From: Phycisphaera sp. | Lineage (GTDB): Bacteria > Planctomycetota > Phycisphaerae > Phycisphaerales > Zrk34 | DNA length: 64,000 bases | Reading direction: 5' to 3' | Assembly: GCA_016125285.1 (NCBI GenBank) | Contig: WGMA01000006.1 | Coordinates: 1 to 64,000, forward strand | Shown here: positions 24,566 to 33,728 of the stretch, piece after piece | Numbering within the stretch: position 1 is the first letter of the stretch | Layout of the letters: the number at the start of each line of letters is the position of its first letter | The notes under the pieces: model-generated | The model's database searches: none | What the model saw: the letters and a program-made list of their open reading frames with translations, nothing else | Told to the model about the DNA's origin: nothing | Made by a program: the position numbers and the translations under genes

Positions 24566-27085
24566 ATGCCATCAACGCGTCGCTGTCTGATCCTGTCGCT
24601 CATCGCCGTCGCGCTCACACTCGCCGCGTCGGCTTACGCCGCGCCCGCCGATGCGCCCGACACGTCGCTCGTCGCGAAGCAGTGGTCGATCGATCAGCCC
24701 GATCACGAGATCGACTACCCCAACGTCGCGCTCGACGCCGGGGGGACGCCGTGGCTCGTGTACGTCGATCACGACGGCGAGGCCGACGTCGTTCGGCTCG
24801 CGCGGCAAACGGCGGACGGGCTTACGCCGGTCGTCGACGTGTCGCAGCGCGGGATCGTGCATCAGCCCGCGATCGCCGTCGACGCGTCCGGCGGCGTGTG
24901 GTGCTTCTGGGGTCAGGTCGACGCCCGCGACATCATGACGCTGCGCGCCCGGCGCTACGCCGACGGCAAGCTCGCCGACGAGATCACGCTCGCCGAGTCG
25001 GCCGGGAGCGACACGTTCGCCGACACGGGCGTCGACGCCGACGGCCGCGTGTGGGTCGTGTGGCAGTCGATGCGGCGCGGGCACGGCGACATCTTCGCGC
25101 GCTGGCGCGACGCGAAGACCGGCGAATGGTCGAAGCCGATCGAGGTCAGCGAGCCGGTCGGCGGCAACTGGGAGCCGCGGCTGGCGTTCGCGAAGGGCGG
25201 CGGCGCGTGGGTCGTGTTCGACGCCTCGCCGCAGCGTGAGTTCAACGTCTACCTCGCGCACGTGCAGACCGACGGGGCGGTGAAGCGCTGGCCGATCACC
25301 GACACGCCGCGCTACGAGGCCCGCGCGTCGATCGCGCCGACCGCCGAGGGCGACGGGTTCTGGATCGCCGCCGAGCGTGGCAACGAGGACTGGGGCAAAC
25401 CCTCGCGCGGTCACGAAAACTACAAGGGCCTCAACGGTCAGAAAATACTCGTGTTCGGCCGGTTCGACATCGCCGCCGGTCGGTTCGACGAGATCGCGAT
25501 GCCCGGCGGCGGACGCATGTCCAAGGGCGGCACGGAGACGAACCTGCCGGCGATCGGTGTCGACGCCAAGGGCCAGCCGTGGCTCGCGTGGCGCTTCTAC
25601 ATCCGCACGCACTGGATGATCAACGTCGCGAAGTTCGACCCCGCCGCCGGCAAGTGGTCCGACGCGGTGACCCTGCCGAACAGCGTGTTCGGCGAGGATC
25701 GCCGCGCGGTCTTCGCACGTCACGGCGACACGATGTGGCTCGCCTGGCCCACCGACGGACGCAAGGCCAAGGCGCCGGTCCGCACCGTCGTCTACCTCGC
25801 GCAGCTCAACCCGCCCGCGTCCGTCGTCGAGAACCCCGCGCCCGCGCCGGAGTTGCTCGAGCGCAAGCCGTACCTGCACGAGCCCGTCCCGCCGCGCCCG
25901 TTCGACGAGCATCACACGTGGGAGATCGGCGGCAAGAAGTACACGCTCGTGTACGGCGACCTGCACCGCCACACCGACATCTCCAACTGCCGCACCGGCG
26001 AGGACGGCTGCATCAACGAGGGCTACCGCTACGCGATCGACGTCGCGGGGCTCGACTTCCTCGGCCTCAGCGATCACACCGACATCGTCAAGACCTACAC
26101 GCCGTACGAGTGGTGGCAGAACCAGCGGTTCTGCGACGTGTTCTACACGCCCGGCCGCTTCACCGGCATGTACGCCTACGAGCGCGAGCAGCGTTACCTG
26201 TGGGGCCATCGCAACGTCGTGTTCGCGCAGCGCGGCGGGCCCATCGTCTACATCCACCGCAACAACTACCAGAACTCGCCGTGGGCGAAGCTCTACCCCG
26301 TCAAGAACGGCGGCAACGAGATCGACCCCACGGAGTTGTGGGACGTGCTGAACAAGTACGGCAAGCCCGTCGCCGTGGTCAGCCACACCGGCGCGACCGG
26401 CATGGGCACCGACTGGACGAAGTACAAGGAGATCGACAACCGTGTCGAGAACACCGTGGAGATCTACCAGGGCGCCCGCGTCAGCTACGAGGGGCTCGGA
26501 GCGCCGCAGCCGACCGTCGGCCTCCGCGTCGGCGAGAAGTACACCGCGGACACGGGCGCGAAGGCGAATATCCCCGCGCCGCCGGAGGCGATCAAAACCT
26601 TCGGTGACATCCGCAACAACGGCGTCTACCAGCAGGCCCTCAAGCAGGGCTTCACGCTCGGCGTGTTCGCCTGCTCCGATCACATCTCCACCGGCGTCGC
26701 GTTCGGCGGCGTCTACGTCGAGGAAAACTCGCGGCTCGGCATCGTCGAGGGCCTCCGCCAGCGTCACAGCATCGCCGCGACCGACAAGATCTTCCTCGAG
26801 TTCAGCTGCAACGATCATCCGATGGGCGAGGTGTTCGACGTGTCGGGCGACCCCGCCTTCCGCGTCGTCGTCCAGGGCACCGCGCCGATCCAGCGCGTCA
26901 CGCTCGTCCGCAACGAGTTCGATTTCAAGTCGTGGGAGCCCGGCAAGAAGGACTTCACGCTCGACTTCACCGACACCGACGCGAAGCCCGGCAAGAGCCG
27001 CTACTACCTGCGTGTCGAGCAGACCGACGGCAACATGGCGTGGTCGTCGCCGGTGTGGCTGACGATCAGCAAGCCCAGGCCGTGA
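24566..27085 (+). CDS. exported DUF3604 (PHP-like) protein with an N-terminal propeller
   Basis: 839 residues. A signal peptide (LILSLIAVALTLAASAYA) is followed by a repeat region (about 30-410) of BNR/sialidase-like blades with a DxxGxxWxxW pattern, such as DASGGVWCFW, DADGRVWVVW and DAKGQPWLAW. The DUF3604 domain starts near residue 460 with YGDLHRHTDISNC and continues with FLGLSDHTD, VAVVSHTG and FACSDHIS, metal-ligand-like His/Asp motifs related to PHP phosphoesterases. The final 100 residues are a beta domain. Planctomycetes carry many such proteins; the substrate is unknown. The gene is probably monocistronic or followed by the esterase-like gene 80 nt later. Confidence 0.83.
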   Translation: MPSTRRCLILSLIAVALTLAASAYAAPADAPDTSLVAKQWSIDQPDHEIDYPNVALDAGGTPWLVYVDHDGEADVVRLARQTADGLTPVVDVSQRGIVHQPAIAVDASGGVWCFWGQVDARDIMTLRARRYADGKLADEITLAESAGSDTFADTGVDADGRVWVVWQSMRRGHGDIFARWRDAKTGEWSKPIEVSEPVGGNWEPRLAFAKGGGAWVVFDASPQREFNVYLAHVQTDGAVKRWPITDTPRYEARASIAPTAEGDGFWIAAERGNEDWGKPSRGHENYKGLNGQKILVFGRFDIAAGRFDEIAMPGGGRMSKGGTETNLPAIGVDAKGQPWLAWRFYIRTHWMINVAKFDPAAGKWSDAVTLPNSVFGEDRRAVFARHGDTMWLAWPTDGRKAKAPVRTVVYLAQLNPPASVVENPAPAPELLERKPYLHEPVPPRPFDEHHTWEIGGKKYTLVYGDLHRHTDISNCRTGEDGCINEGYRYAIDVAGLDFLGLSDHTDIVKTYTPYEWWQNQRFCDVFYTPGRFTGMYAYEREQRYLWGHRNVVFAQRGGPIVYIHRNNYQNSPWAKLYPVKNGGNEIDPTELWDVLNKYGKPVAVVSHTGATGMGTDWTKYKEIDNRVENTVEIYQGARVSYEGLGAPQPTVGLRVGEKYTADTGAKANIPAPPEAIKTFGDIRNNGVYQQALKQGFTLGVFACSDHISTGVAFGGVYVEENSRLGIVEGLRQRHSIAATDKIFLEFSCNDHPMGEVFDVSGDPAFRVVVQGTAPIQRVTLVRNEFDFKSWEPGKKDFTLDFTDTDAKPGKSRYYLRVEQTDGNMAWSSPVWLTISKPRP

Positions 27086-27165
27086 CTGAGTGCTGGCGTG
27101 CATGGGCTGGCGACGCACGTTGAGTAAACCCGCCCGCGCGTGACGTGGTAACGTTGAGGCGCCCC

Positions 27166-28428
27166 ATGATCAACGTGCGAACCGCAGTGTCTGTCATCTT
27201 GCTCACGTCGCTGATGGCCATCGGCGCGGCGCACGCGGCGTCGCCCGACGCGATCGACGCCGCGGCGTCGAAGCACGCCGTCGCGCAGCTCGAGGCGTAT
27301 CTCAAGTCGCCGCGCGCCGAGCGACCGGCGATCGCCGGGCAGGCGTTTACGCAGACGCCGCTGACGCGCGCCGACGCCGAGCGGGCGCAGCAGCTGCTGT
27401 GGGACGATCACGTGGCGATCATTCGCGCGACCCGCGCCGACGAGATGAAGGCCCGACGCCTGACCGACAGCGAGCACGTCATGCCGTTCTTCTACAGCGT
27501 CACCGGCGACAAGCCCGTGAGCGGTCGCAGCCTCTACATCTCGATGCACGGCGGGGGCAATGCGCCGCCGCGCGTCAACGATCAGCAGTGGGAAAACCAG
27601 AAGCGGCTCTACAAGGTGCCCGAGGGCGTGTACGTCGCGCCGCGCGCGCCGACCAACACGTGGAACCTCTGGCACGAGCCCCACATCGACGTGCTGTTCG
27701 ACCGGCTCATCGAGGACCTGATCGTCTTTGAAGAGGTTGATCCGAATCGCGTGTACATCATGGGTTACTCGGCGGGGGGTGACGGCGTGTATCAGCTCGC
27801 GCCGCGCATGGCCGACCGGTTCGCCGCGGCGTCGATGATGGCGGGGCACCCCAACGACGCCTCGCCGCTGGGCCTGCGGAACCTGCCGTTCTCGATCCAC
27901 GTCGGCGCGAACGACGGCGGGTACAAACGCAACGAGGTGGCGGCTCAGTGGGGCGAGAAGCTCGACGCGCTGCACGACGCGGACCCCGATGGCTATGTGC
28001 ACTGGGTCACGCTGTACGCGGGCAAGGGTCACTGGATGGACCGCGAGGACGCCGCGGCGGTGCCGTGGATGGCGAAGTTTACGCGCAACCCGACGCCCGA
28101 CCGCGTCGTCTGGCGGCAGCAGCGGCACACGCGTTTCTACTGGCTGGCGTGCGACACGCCGGAGAAGGGCGCCGTCGTCCGCGCGACGCGCAGCGGGCAG
28201 ACCATCGACCTCGCCGCGGAGGGCGTGACGCAGATCACGGTCCGCCTCAACGACCACATGCTCGACCTCGACAGGGACGTGACGGTGACGACGGCGGGCA
28301 GGCCGATCTACGCGGGTCGCGCGTCACGCACGATCGGGGTGATCGACAAGACGCTCGCGGAGCGCGGCGACCCGGCGTCGGTGTTCAGCGCCGAGATCGT
28401 CGTGCCGCTGCCCGCGGCGTCGAAGTAG
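27166..28428 (+). CDS. exported alpha/beta-hydrolase (esterase-like)
   Basis: 420 residues from MINVRTAV with a signal peptide cut after AAHAA. An oxyanion-hole region MHGGGNAPP (about residue 132) and the nucleophile elbow GYSAGGDG (about 202) are present, and LYAGKGHWMD supplies the likely catalytic His. It resembles polyhydroxybutyrate depolymerase/feruloyl-esterase-like secreted hydrolases. The C-terminal 90 residues form an added beta domain (TITVRLNDHMLDLDRDVTV-like). An in-frame ATG at 27145 would add a polar tail that spoils the signal peptide. It runs convergently with the TetR gene, 3 nt apart. Confidence 0.82.
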   Translation: MINVRTAVSVILLTSLMAIGAAHAASPDAIDAAASKHAVAQLEAYLKSPRAERPAIAGQAFTQTPLTRADAERAQQLLWDDHVAIIRATRADEMKARRLTDSEHVMPFFYSVTGDKPVSGRSLYISMHGGGNAPPRVNDQQWENQKRLYKVPEGVYVAPRAPTNTWNLWHEPHIDVLFDRLIEDLIVFEEVDPNRVYIMGYSAGGDGVYQLAPRMADRFAAASMMAGHPNDASPLGLRNLPFSIHVGANDGGYKRNEVAAQWGEKLDALHDADPDGYVHWVTLYAGKGHWMDREDAAAVPWMAKFTRNPTPDRVVWRQQRHTRFYWLACDTPEKGAVVRATRSGQTIDLAAEGVTQITVRLNDHMLDLDRDVTVTTAGRPIYAGRASRTIGVIDKTLAERGDPASVFSAEIVVPLPAASK

Positions 28429-28431
28429 GAA

Positions 28432-29058
28432 TCATTTCGAGCGAGCGGAACGGGTGGTGCGGCGCGAACGCGACGGGCGCGATCGGCGGGCGACGTTGCT
28501 GTGCAGCGAGCCGAGCAGCGTGCGGACGATGTGGTCGGTCAGGGCGTCGGGGGTCAGCTCGTCGGGCATGAACAGCAGGGCGGCGCGGATCAGCGAGGGC
28601 AGGTAGCGCGCGGTGAGCTGGGGCAGCGGGTCTTCGAAGCGGCCCTCGGCGATGCCGCGCCGGATCACGCCTTCGATGATGTCGAACAGCTCGCGCCGCT
28701 TCGCTTCCCATTCCGGCTGACCGGTGGGGACGCCGACGCGACGGGTCAGCTCGAAGAAGTGCGGGTGCGCGAAGGAGAAGGTGACGAGCTGGTCGACGGT
28801 GTGGCGGAGGGCGGCTTCGGGGTCGAGGCCGTCGAGCCCGCCGTCGCCGAGGCGGTCGACGAGGTGGGCGAAGCCATCGAGGAGCAGCGAGAGGTAGAGA
28901 TCGTCCTTGGAGGTGTAGTAGAGGTAGACGGTGCCCTTGCCGACGCGGGCCTCGGCGGCGACGTCGTCGAGTCGGACCTCGTGGAACGGCCGGGTGGCGA
29001 AGAGCCGGGTGGCGGCGTCGATGATGCGCTGGCGTTTGGTGGGGTCGACGGGTCGCAT
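28432..29058 (-). CDS. TetR-family repressor of the adjacent RND efflux pump
   Basis: 208 residues. The N-terminal HTH has the family pattern RQRIIDAATRLFATRPFHEV, RLDDVAAEARVGKGTVYLYY and SKDDLYLSLL. The C-terminal ligand domain is helical and ends in an Arg/Ser-rich tail (RRSRPSRSRRTTRSARS). It is transcribed away from the efflux adaptor gene, and the 140-bp space between them holds a clean inverted repeat that is the expected operator. By analogy with AcrR-type regulators it would release DNA when a pump substrate binds. Confidence 0.9.
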   Translation of the reverse strand: MRPVDPTKRQRIIDAATRLFATRPFHEVRLDDVAAEARVGKGTVYLYYTSKDDLYLSLLLDGFAHLVDRLGDGGLDGLDPEAALRHTVDQLVTFSFAHPHFFELTRRVGVPTGQPEWEAKRRELFDIIEGVIRRGIAEGRFEDPLPQLTARYLPSLIRAALLFMPDELTPDALTDHIVRTLLGSLHSNVARRSRPSRSRRTTRSARSK

Positions 29059-29121
29059 GTTGGTCGGGCGGGGTTGATACCCCGGGGTCTTGTCAGCCGC
29101 GCGGTGGCGGGTGTAGAATGA

Positions 29122-29150
29122 GGTCGAAACTGACTGGTCAGTATTATAAT
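29122..29150 (+). promoter_or_regulatory. TetR operator and efflux promoter
   Basis: ACTGAC and GTCAGT (29129-29142, separated by TG) make a perfect 6+6 inverted repeat. It lies directly before TATAAT at 29145-29150, so a bound repressor would cover the spacer and -35 zone of the efflux promoter. A weak minus-strand promoter for the TetR gene (CTGACC, 17 nt, TTCTAC) also overlaps it, consistent with autoregulation. Confidence 0.75.
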
Positions 29151-29198
29151 AGGGCGGAGTCGGCGGTCAAACACGACCGCGGAAATGGCGAGGAAGCG

Positions 29199-30581
29199 AT
29201 GACGAAGGGCACAGGACACGCGTCGACACGCACGGACACCCGCACGCGGGCCCGCACATCGGCCCGCGCGCGGTCGACCGCCGCGCTCACCGCGGCGCTG
29301 ATGGGGGCGGCCATGCTGGCGCTCGCGCTGCTGGCGGGCGGCTGCGAGAAGGCGGACGCCGACGGCGCGCCCGCGGCGGCCAAGCCGACCGGCCCGCGCG
29401 CCGTGCCCGTGCAGGTCGCGGTCGCCGAGCGGCGGGACGTGCCGCTGGCGATCAACGTGATCGGCGCGGCCAAGGCGTTCAGCATCGTCACCCTCAAGCC
29501 GCAGATCTCCGGCGTGATCCTCGAAAAGAAGTTCCGCGTGGGCGACCCGGTGACCGAGGGGCAGCTGATGTTCGTGATCGACCCGCGTCCGTTCGACGCG
29601 GCGTTGCACGAGGCGGAGGCGAAGCTGGCGCAGGACCTGGCGAAGATCGACGAGGATCGCGCACTGGCGGTCAACGCCCGCGCCGACGCCGAGCGCATGG
29701 CCGGGCTGCACAAGCAGGGCGCCGCCACGTCGTTCGAGACCGACAAGTCCGCGGCGCTGGCCGTGTCGCGCGAGGCGATGGTCGCCGCCGATGACGCCGC
29801 CGTCGCCGCCGACCGCGCCATCATCGAGCAGGCCAGACTCAACCTCGCCTACACGCAGATCCACTCGCCGATCGACGGCTACACCGGCCCGACGCTCACC
29901 GACGCCGGCAACGTCGTCAAGGCCAACGAGACCGAGCTGATCACCGTCCACAAGATCGAGCCGATCTACATCGAGTGCTCGATCCCCGAGAAGTACCTGC
30001 CGGCGGTCCGCCGCGCGATGGCGGGCGAAGCCGGCGTCACCCTCGAGGCACGCATCCCCGGCGAGCAGGGCGTGCAGGACACCGCCAGGCTCCAGTTCAT
30101 CAACAACACCGTCGACGAGTCGACCGGCATGATCAAGATGCGCGGCGTGGCGGCGAATCAGCACCGCGCGCTGTGGCCCGGCCAGTACCTCAACGTCTCG
30201 GTCGTCTACGGCCGGCACGCCAACGCCGTGCTCGTGCCGTCGCGCGCGATCCAGCAGAGCCAGAAGGGCGACTTCGTCTGGGTCGTCGGGCCCGATCACA
30301 AGGCCGAGGTCCACCACGTCACGCTCGGCGACGAGGTCGGCGATCAGACGATCATCAAGACCGGCGTCGACGGCGGCGCGACCGTCGTGACGATCGGCCA
30401 GCTCCGCCTCACGCCCGGCGCCACCGTGCAGATCGTCACCGACACCGGCGCAACCGTCGACGCCCCCGCCCGCCAACCCGCGCCGAGCGCGACCGACAAG
30501 CCCGCGACCGGCCAACCCGCGCCGAGCGCCGCCGACAAGACCGCAACAGACGCCCCCGCCACGACGGGAGGCGCGAAGTGA
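29199..30581 (+). CDS. RND efflux membrane-fusion (periplasmic adaptor) lipoprotein
   Basis: 460 residues from an ATG with GAGGA four bases upstream. A lipobox (LLAGGC) follows the signal peptide, so the protein is membrane tethered. Then come the barrel-sandwich/lipoyl halves (VTLKPQISGVILEKKFRVGD), an alpha-helical hairpin rich in Ala/Asp (about 140-200), TQIHSPIDGYTG, and beta-barrel blocks. It belongs to the AcrA/MexA family and bridges the pump to an outer-membrane channel. A Pro/Ala/Thr tail of about 45 residues contains a near-exact 30-nt direct repeat (QPAPSATDK, then QPAPSAADK). The stop overlaps the pump start by GTGA. Confidence 0.92.
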   Translation: MTKGTGHASTRTDTRTRARTSARARSTAALTAALMGAAMLALALLAGGCEKADADGAPAAAKPTGPRAVPVQVAVAERRDVPLAINVIGAAKAFSIVTLKPQISGVILEKKFRVGDPVTEGQLMFVIDPRPFDAALHEAEAKLAQDLAKIDEDRALAVNARADAERMAGLHKQGAATSFETDKSAALAVSREAMVAADDAAVAADRAIIEQARLNLAYTQIHSPIDGYTGPTLTDAGNVVKANETELITVHKIEPIYIECSIPEKYLPAVRRAMAGEAGVTLEARIPGEQGVQDTARLQFINNTVDESTGMIKMRGVAANQHRALWPGQYLNVSVVYGRHANAVLVPSRAIQQSQKGDFVWVVGPDHKAEVHHVTLGDEVGDQTIIKTGVDGGATVVTIGQLRLTPGATVQIVTDTGATVDAPARQPAPSATDKPATGQPAPSAADKTATDAPATTGGAK

Positions 30582-33500
30582 ACCTCGCCGAACCGTTCAT
30601 CCGTCGTCCGGTGATGACGACGCTGGTGATGTCCGCGATCCTGGTGTTCGGGATCATGGCGTACAACCAGCTGCCGGTCAGCGACCTGCCCAACGTCGAC
30701 TACCCGACGCTGCAGGTCAGCGCCGAGCAGCCCGGCGCCAGCCCCGAGACGATGGCGTCGAGCGTCGCCACGCCGCTGGAGCGCGAGTTCAGCACGATCG
30801 CCGGGCTCGACTCGATGAGCAGCACGTCGAGCCTCGGCCGCACGTCGATCACCCTGCAGTTCAACCTCAACCGGAACATCGACGCCGCGGCGCTCGACGT
30901 CCAGGCCGCGATCAGCCGCGCCGCGCCCCGCCTGCCGACCAACATGCCCACGCCGCCTTCGTTCAAGAAGGTCAACCCCGCCGACCAGCCCGTGCTGTAC
31001 ATCGCCCTCAAGAGCAACACGCTGCCGATGTACACCGTCAACGACTACGCCGACACGATGATGGCCCAGCGCATCAGCACGATCACCGGCGTCGCGCAGG
31101 TGCTGCTCTACGGGCCGCAGAAGTACGCCGTCCGCGCCCAGGTCGATCCACGCGAGCTGGCCACACGCGGCATCGGCATCGACGAGGTCGCCGCCGCCAT
31201 CGATCGCGCCAACGTCAACCTCCCCGTCGGCGCGCTCTACGGCTCCCACACCGCATACACCCTCGAGGCCAACGGCCAGCTCGTCACCGCCAAGGACTAC
31301 CGGCCCGTCATCGTCGCCTACCGCAACGGCCAGCCCGTCCGGCTCGACCAGGTCGGCCACATCGTCGACGGCGTCGAGAACAACAAGACCGCCGCGTGGT
31401 TCAACGGCGAACGCTCCATCACGCTCGCCATCCAGCGCCAGCCCGGCACCAACACCGTCGAGGTCGTCCAGGCGATCAAGGCGCTGCTGCCGACCTTCCG
31501 CGCCCAGCTGCCCGCATCGGTCGACATCGAGATCATCTTCGACCGCTCCGAGTCCATCCGCTACTCCGTCGACGACGTGAAGTTCACACTCGAGCTGACC
31601 CTCGCGCTCGTCGTGCTCGTCATCTTCCTGTTCCTCCGCAACATCCGCGCCACGATCATCCCCAGCATCGCCATCCCCATGTCCCTCATCGGCACGTTCG
31701 CCGTGATGTACCTGCTGGGCTTCTCGCTCGACAACCTGTCGCTGATGGCGCTGACGCTGTCCATCGGCTTCGTCGTCGACGACGCGATCGTCATGCTCGA
31801 GAACATCGTCCGTCACATGGAGATGGGCGAGCCGCTCTGGGAGGCGTCGCTCAAGGGATCGCGCGAGGTCGCGTTCACCATCGTGTCCATGACCATCAGC
31901 CTCGCCGCCGTGTTCATCCCCGTGATGTTCATGAGCGGCATCATCGGACGACTCCTCAACGAGTTCGCCATCTCCATCGGCGCCGCGATCCTCATCTCCG
32001 GATTCGTCTCGCTCACGCTCACCCCCATGCTCTGCAGCCGGTTCCTCAAGCCGCCGTCGCACACGCACGGGTGGATGTACCGCGTCTCCGAGCGCGGCTT
32101 CGACGCCATGCTCGCCGTCTACCGCTGGACGCTCCAACTCGGCCTCAGGCTCAAGCCGCTCGTGCTGCTCGGGTCCATCGCCGTGCTCGTCGCCACCGTC
32201 TACCTCTTCATGGACATCCCCAAGGGATTCCTGCCCAGCGAAGACACCGGCCGCATCTTCGCGATCACCGAGGCGAACGAGGGCATCGGCTTCCCGGCGC
32301 TGATCGAGCTGCAGAAACGCGCCGCCGCCGTCCTCGCCGACGAGCCCGCCGTCAAGAGCGTCTTCTCCAGCGTCGGCCCACGCGGCACCATCGGCACCTC
32401 CAACGGCGGGTTCCTCTTCATCACCCTCGTCCCGCGAGACCAGCGCACCGAGTCCGTCGATCAGATGATCCAGCGCCTACGCCCCAAGTTCGCCAAGGTG
32501 GCCGGCCTCAACGTCTTCATGCAGAACCTCCCGCCCATCCGCCTCGGCGGCAACCTCACCAAGAGCCAGTACCAGCTCGTGCTCCAGTCCGGAGACATCG
32601 ACGAGCTCTACAAGTACGGACCCAAGCTCGCCGACGCCCTGGAGAACGTGCCCGGCATCCAGGACCCCACGACCGACCTGCAGATCCGCAACCCGCAGGT
32701 CCACATCCAGATCGACCGCGACAAGGCCTCGACGCTCGGGCTCACCGCCGAGCAGATCGAGTCCGCGCTGTCCTACGCCTACGGCACCCGGCAGGTCTCC
32801 ACCATCTACGCCCCGGACAACCAGTACCGCGTGATCCTCGAGCTCGCCGACCAGTACCAGAACTCGCCCGACACGCTGAGCATGCTCTACGTGCACTCGA
32901 TGACGACGGACAAGCTCGTGCCGCTCAGCGCCATCGCCACCATCACACGCGACGTCGGCTCCGCGCAGGTCACCCACGCCGGACAGCTCCCCGCCGTCAC
33001 CGTCTCGTTCAACCTCGCGCCGGGCTACGCGCTCGGCGACGCCGTCGACGCCGCCAACGCCGAGGCCGCCAAGGTCCTGCCCCCGACCATCACCACCAGC
33101 TTCCAGGGCGCCGCGCAGGTCTTCCAGGACTCCCTCCAGGGACTCGGCATCCTGCTCATCATCACCATCGTCGTCATCTACATCGTCCTCGGCATCCTCT
33201 ACGAAAGCTTCATCCACCCCCTGACCATCCTCACCGGCCTGCCCTTCGCAGGCTTCGGCGCGCTGGTCACGCTCATGTGGTTCGACATGGACCTGAACCT
33301 CTACGCCTTCGTCGGCGTCATCATGCTCGTCGGACTCGTCAAGAAGAACGCGATCATGATCGTCGACTTCGCCATCGACGCCCAACGCGCCGGCGAGACC
33401 GATCCCCAGAAGGCCGTGTTCGACGCCTGCATCATCCGCTTCCGCCCGATCATGATGACCACCTTCGCCGCCCTCATGGGCACGCTGCCCATCGCCATGG

Positions 33501-33724
33501 GCATCGGCGCCGGCGCCGAGTCACGCCAGCCCCTCGGCCTCGCCGTCGTCGGCGGACTCGTGTTCTCCCAGGCCCTGACCCTCTACGTCACCCCCGTGTT
33601 CTACCTCTACCTCGAAAAACTCCGCCGCCTCGCCCCCGCACGAAACTCCAGCCCCGCGCCAGCCGCACACAGGTCCAGCCCAGCCACCGCCGCACCCCAC
33701 GACGCCACGCCCACAGCGACCTGA
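30578..33724 (+). CDS. RND efflux pump, HAE1/AcrB family
   Basis: 1048 residues starting with GTG at 30578, within a GTGA overlap with the adaptor stop. MNLAEPFIRRPVMTTLVM is the classic N-terminus of hydrophobe/amphiphile RND pumps. GFVVDDAIVMLEN contains the paired Asp residues of helix 4 that carry protons, and PLCSRF and KKNAIMIVDFA are further family signatures. Two large porter domains lie between helices 1-2 and 7-8. It exports drugs or lipophilic compounds using proton motive force. The tail is Pro/Ala-rich. No TolC gene is in this operon; the one at 56108 belongs to another system. Confidence 0.94.
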   Translation: MNLAEPFIRRPVMTTLVMSAILVFGIMAYNQLPVSDLPNVDYPTLQVSAEQPGASPETMASSVATPLEREFSTIAGLDSMSSTSSLGRTSITLQFNLNRNIDAAALDVQAAISRAAPRLPTNMPTPPSFKKVNPADQPVLYIALKSNTLPMYTVNDYADTMMAQRISTITGVAQVLLYGPQKYAVRAQVDPRELATRGIGIDEVAAAIDRANVNLPVGALYGSHTAYTLEANGQLVTAKDYRPVIVAYRNGQPVRLDQVGHIVDGVENNKTAAWFNGERSITLAIQRQPGTNTVEVVQAIKALLPTFRAQLPASVDIEIIFDRSESIRYSVDDVKFTLELTLALVVLVIFLFLRNIRATIIPSIAIPMSLIGTFAVMYLLGFSLDNLSLMALTLSIGFVVDDAIVMLENIVRHMEMGEPLWEASLKGSREVAFTIVSMTISLAAVFIPVMFMSGIIGRLLNEFAISIGAAILISGFVSLTLTPMLCSRFLKPPSHTHGWMYRVSERGFDAMLAVYRWTLQLGLRLKPLVLLGSIAVLVATVYLFMDIPKGFLPSEDTGRIFAITEANEGIGFPALIELQKRAAAVLADEPAVKSVFSSVGPRGTIGTSNGGFLFITLVPRDQRTESVDQMIQRLRPKFAKVAGLNVFMQNLPPIRLGGNLTKSQYQLVLQSGDIDELYKYGPKLADALENVPGIQDPTTDLQIRNPQVHIQIDRDKASTLGLTAEQIESALSYAYGTRQVSTIYAPDNQYRVILELADQYQNSPDTLSMLYVHSMTTDKLVPLSAIATITRDVGSAQVTHAGQLPAVTVSFNLAPGYALGDAVDAANAEAAKVLPPTITTSFQGAAQVFQDSLQGLGILLIITIVVIYIVLGILYESFIHPLTILTGLPFAGFGALVTLMWFDMDLNLYAFVGVIMLVGLVKKNAIMIVDFAIDAQRAGETDPQKAVFDACIIRFRPIMMTTFAALMGTLPIAMGIGAGAESRQPLGLAVVGGLVFSQALTLYVTPVFYLYLEKLRRLAPARNSSPAPAAHRSSPATAAPHDATPTAT

Positions 33725-33728
33725 AGAC

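Noticed and set aside
24572-27118. 848-codon antisense frame across the DUF3604 gene
   Set aside because: Shadow of a gene with signal peptide, propeller blades and PHP-like motifs.
29975-30577. N-terminal extension of the RND pump
   Set aside because: It overlaps the adaptor gene in another frame; the true start is the GTG at 30578, where the standard RND N-terminus begins.
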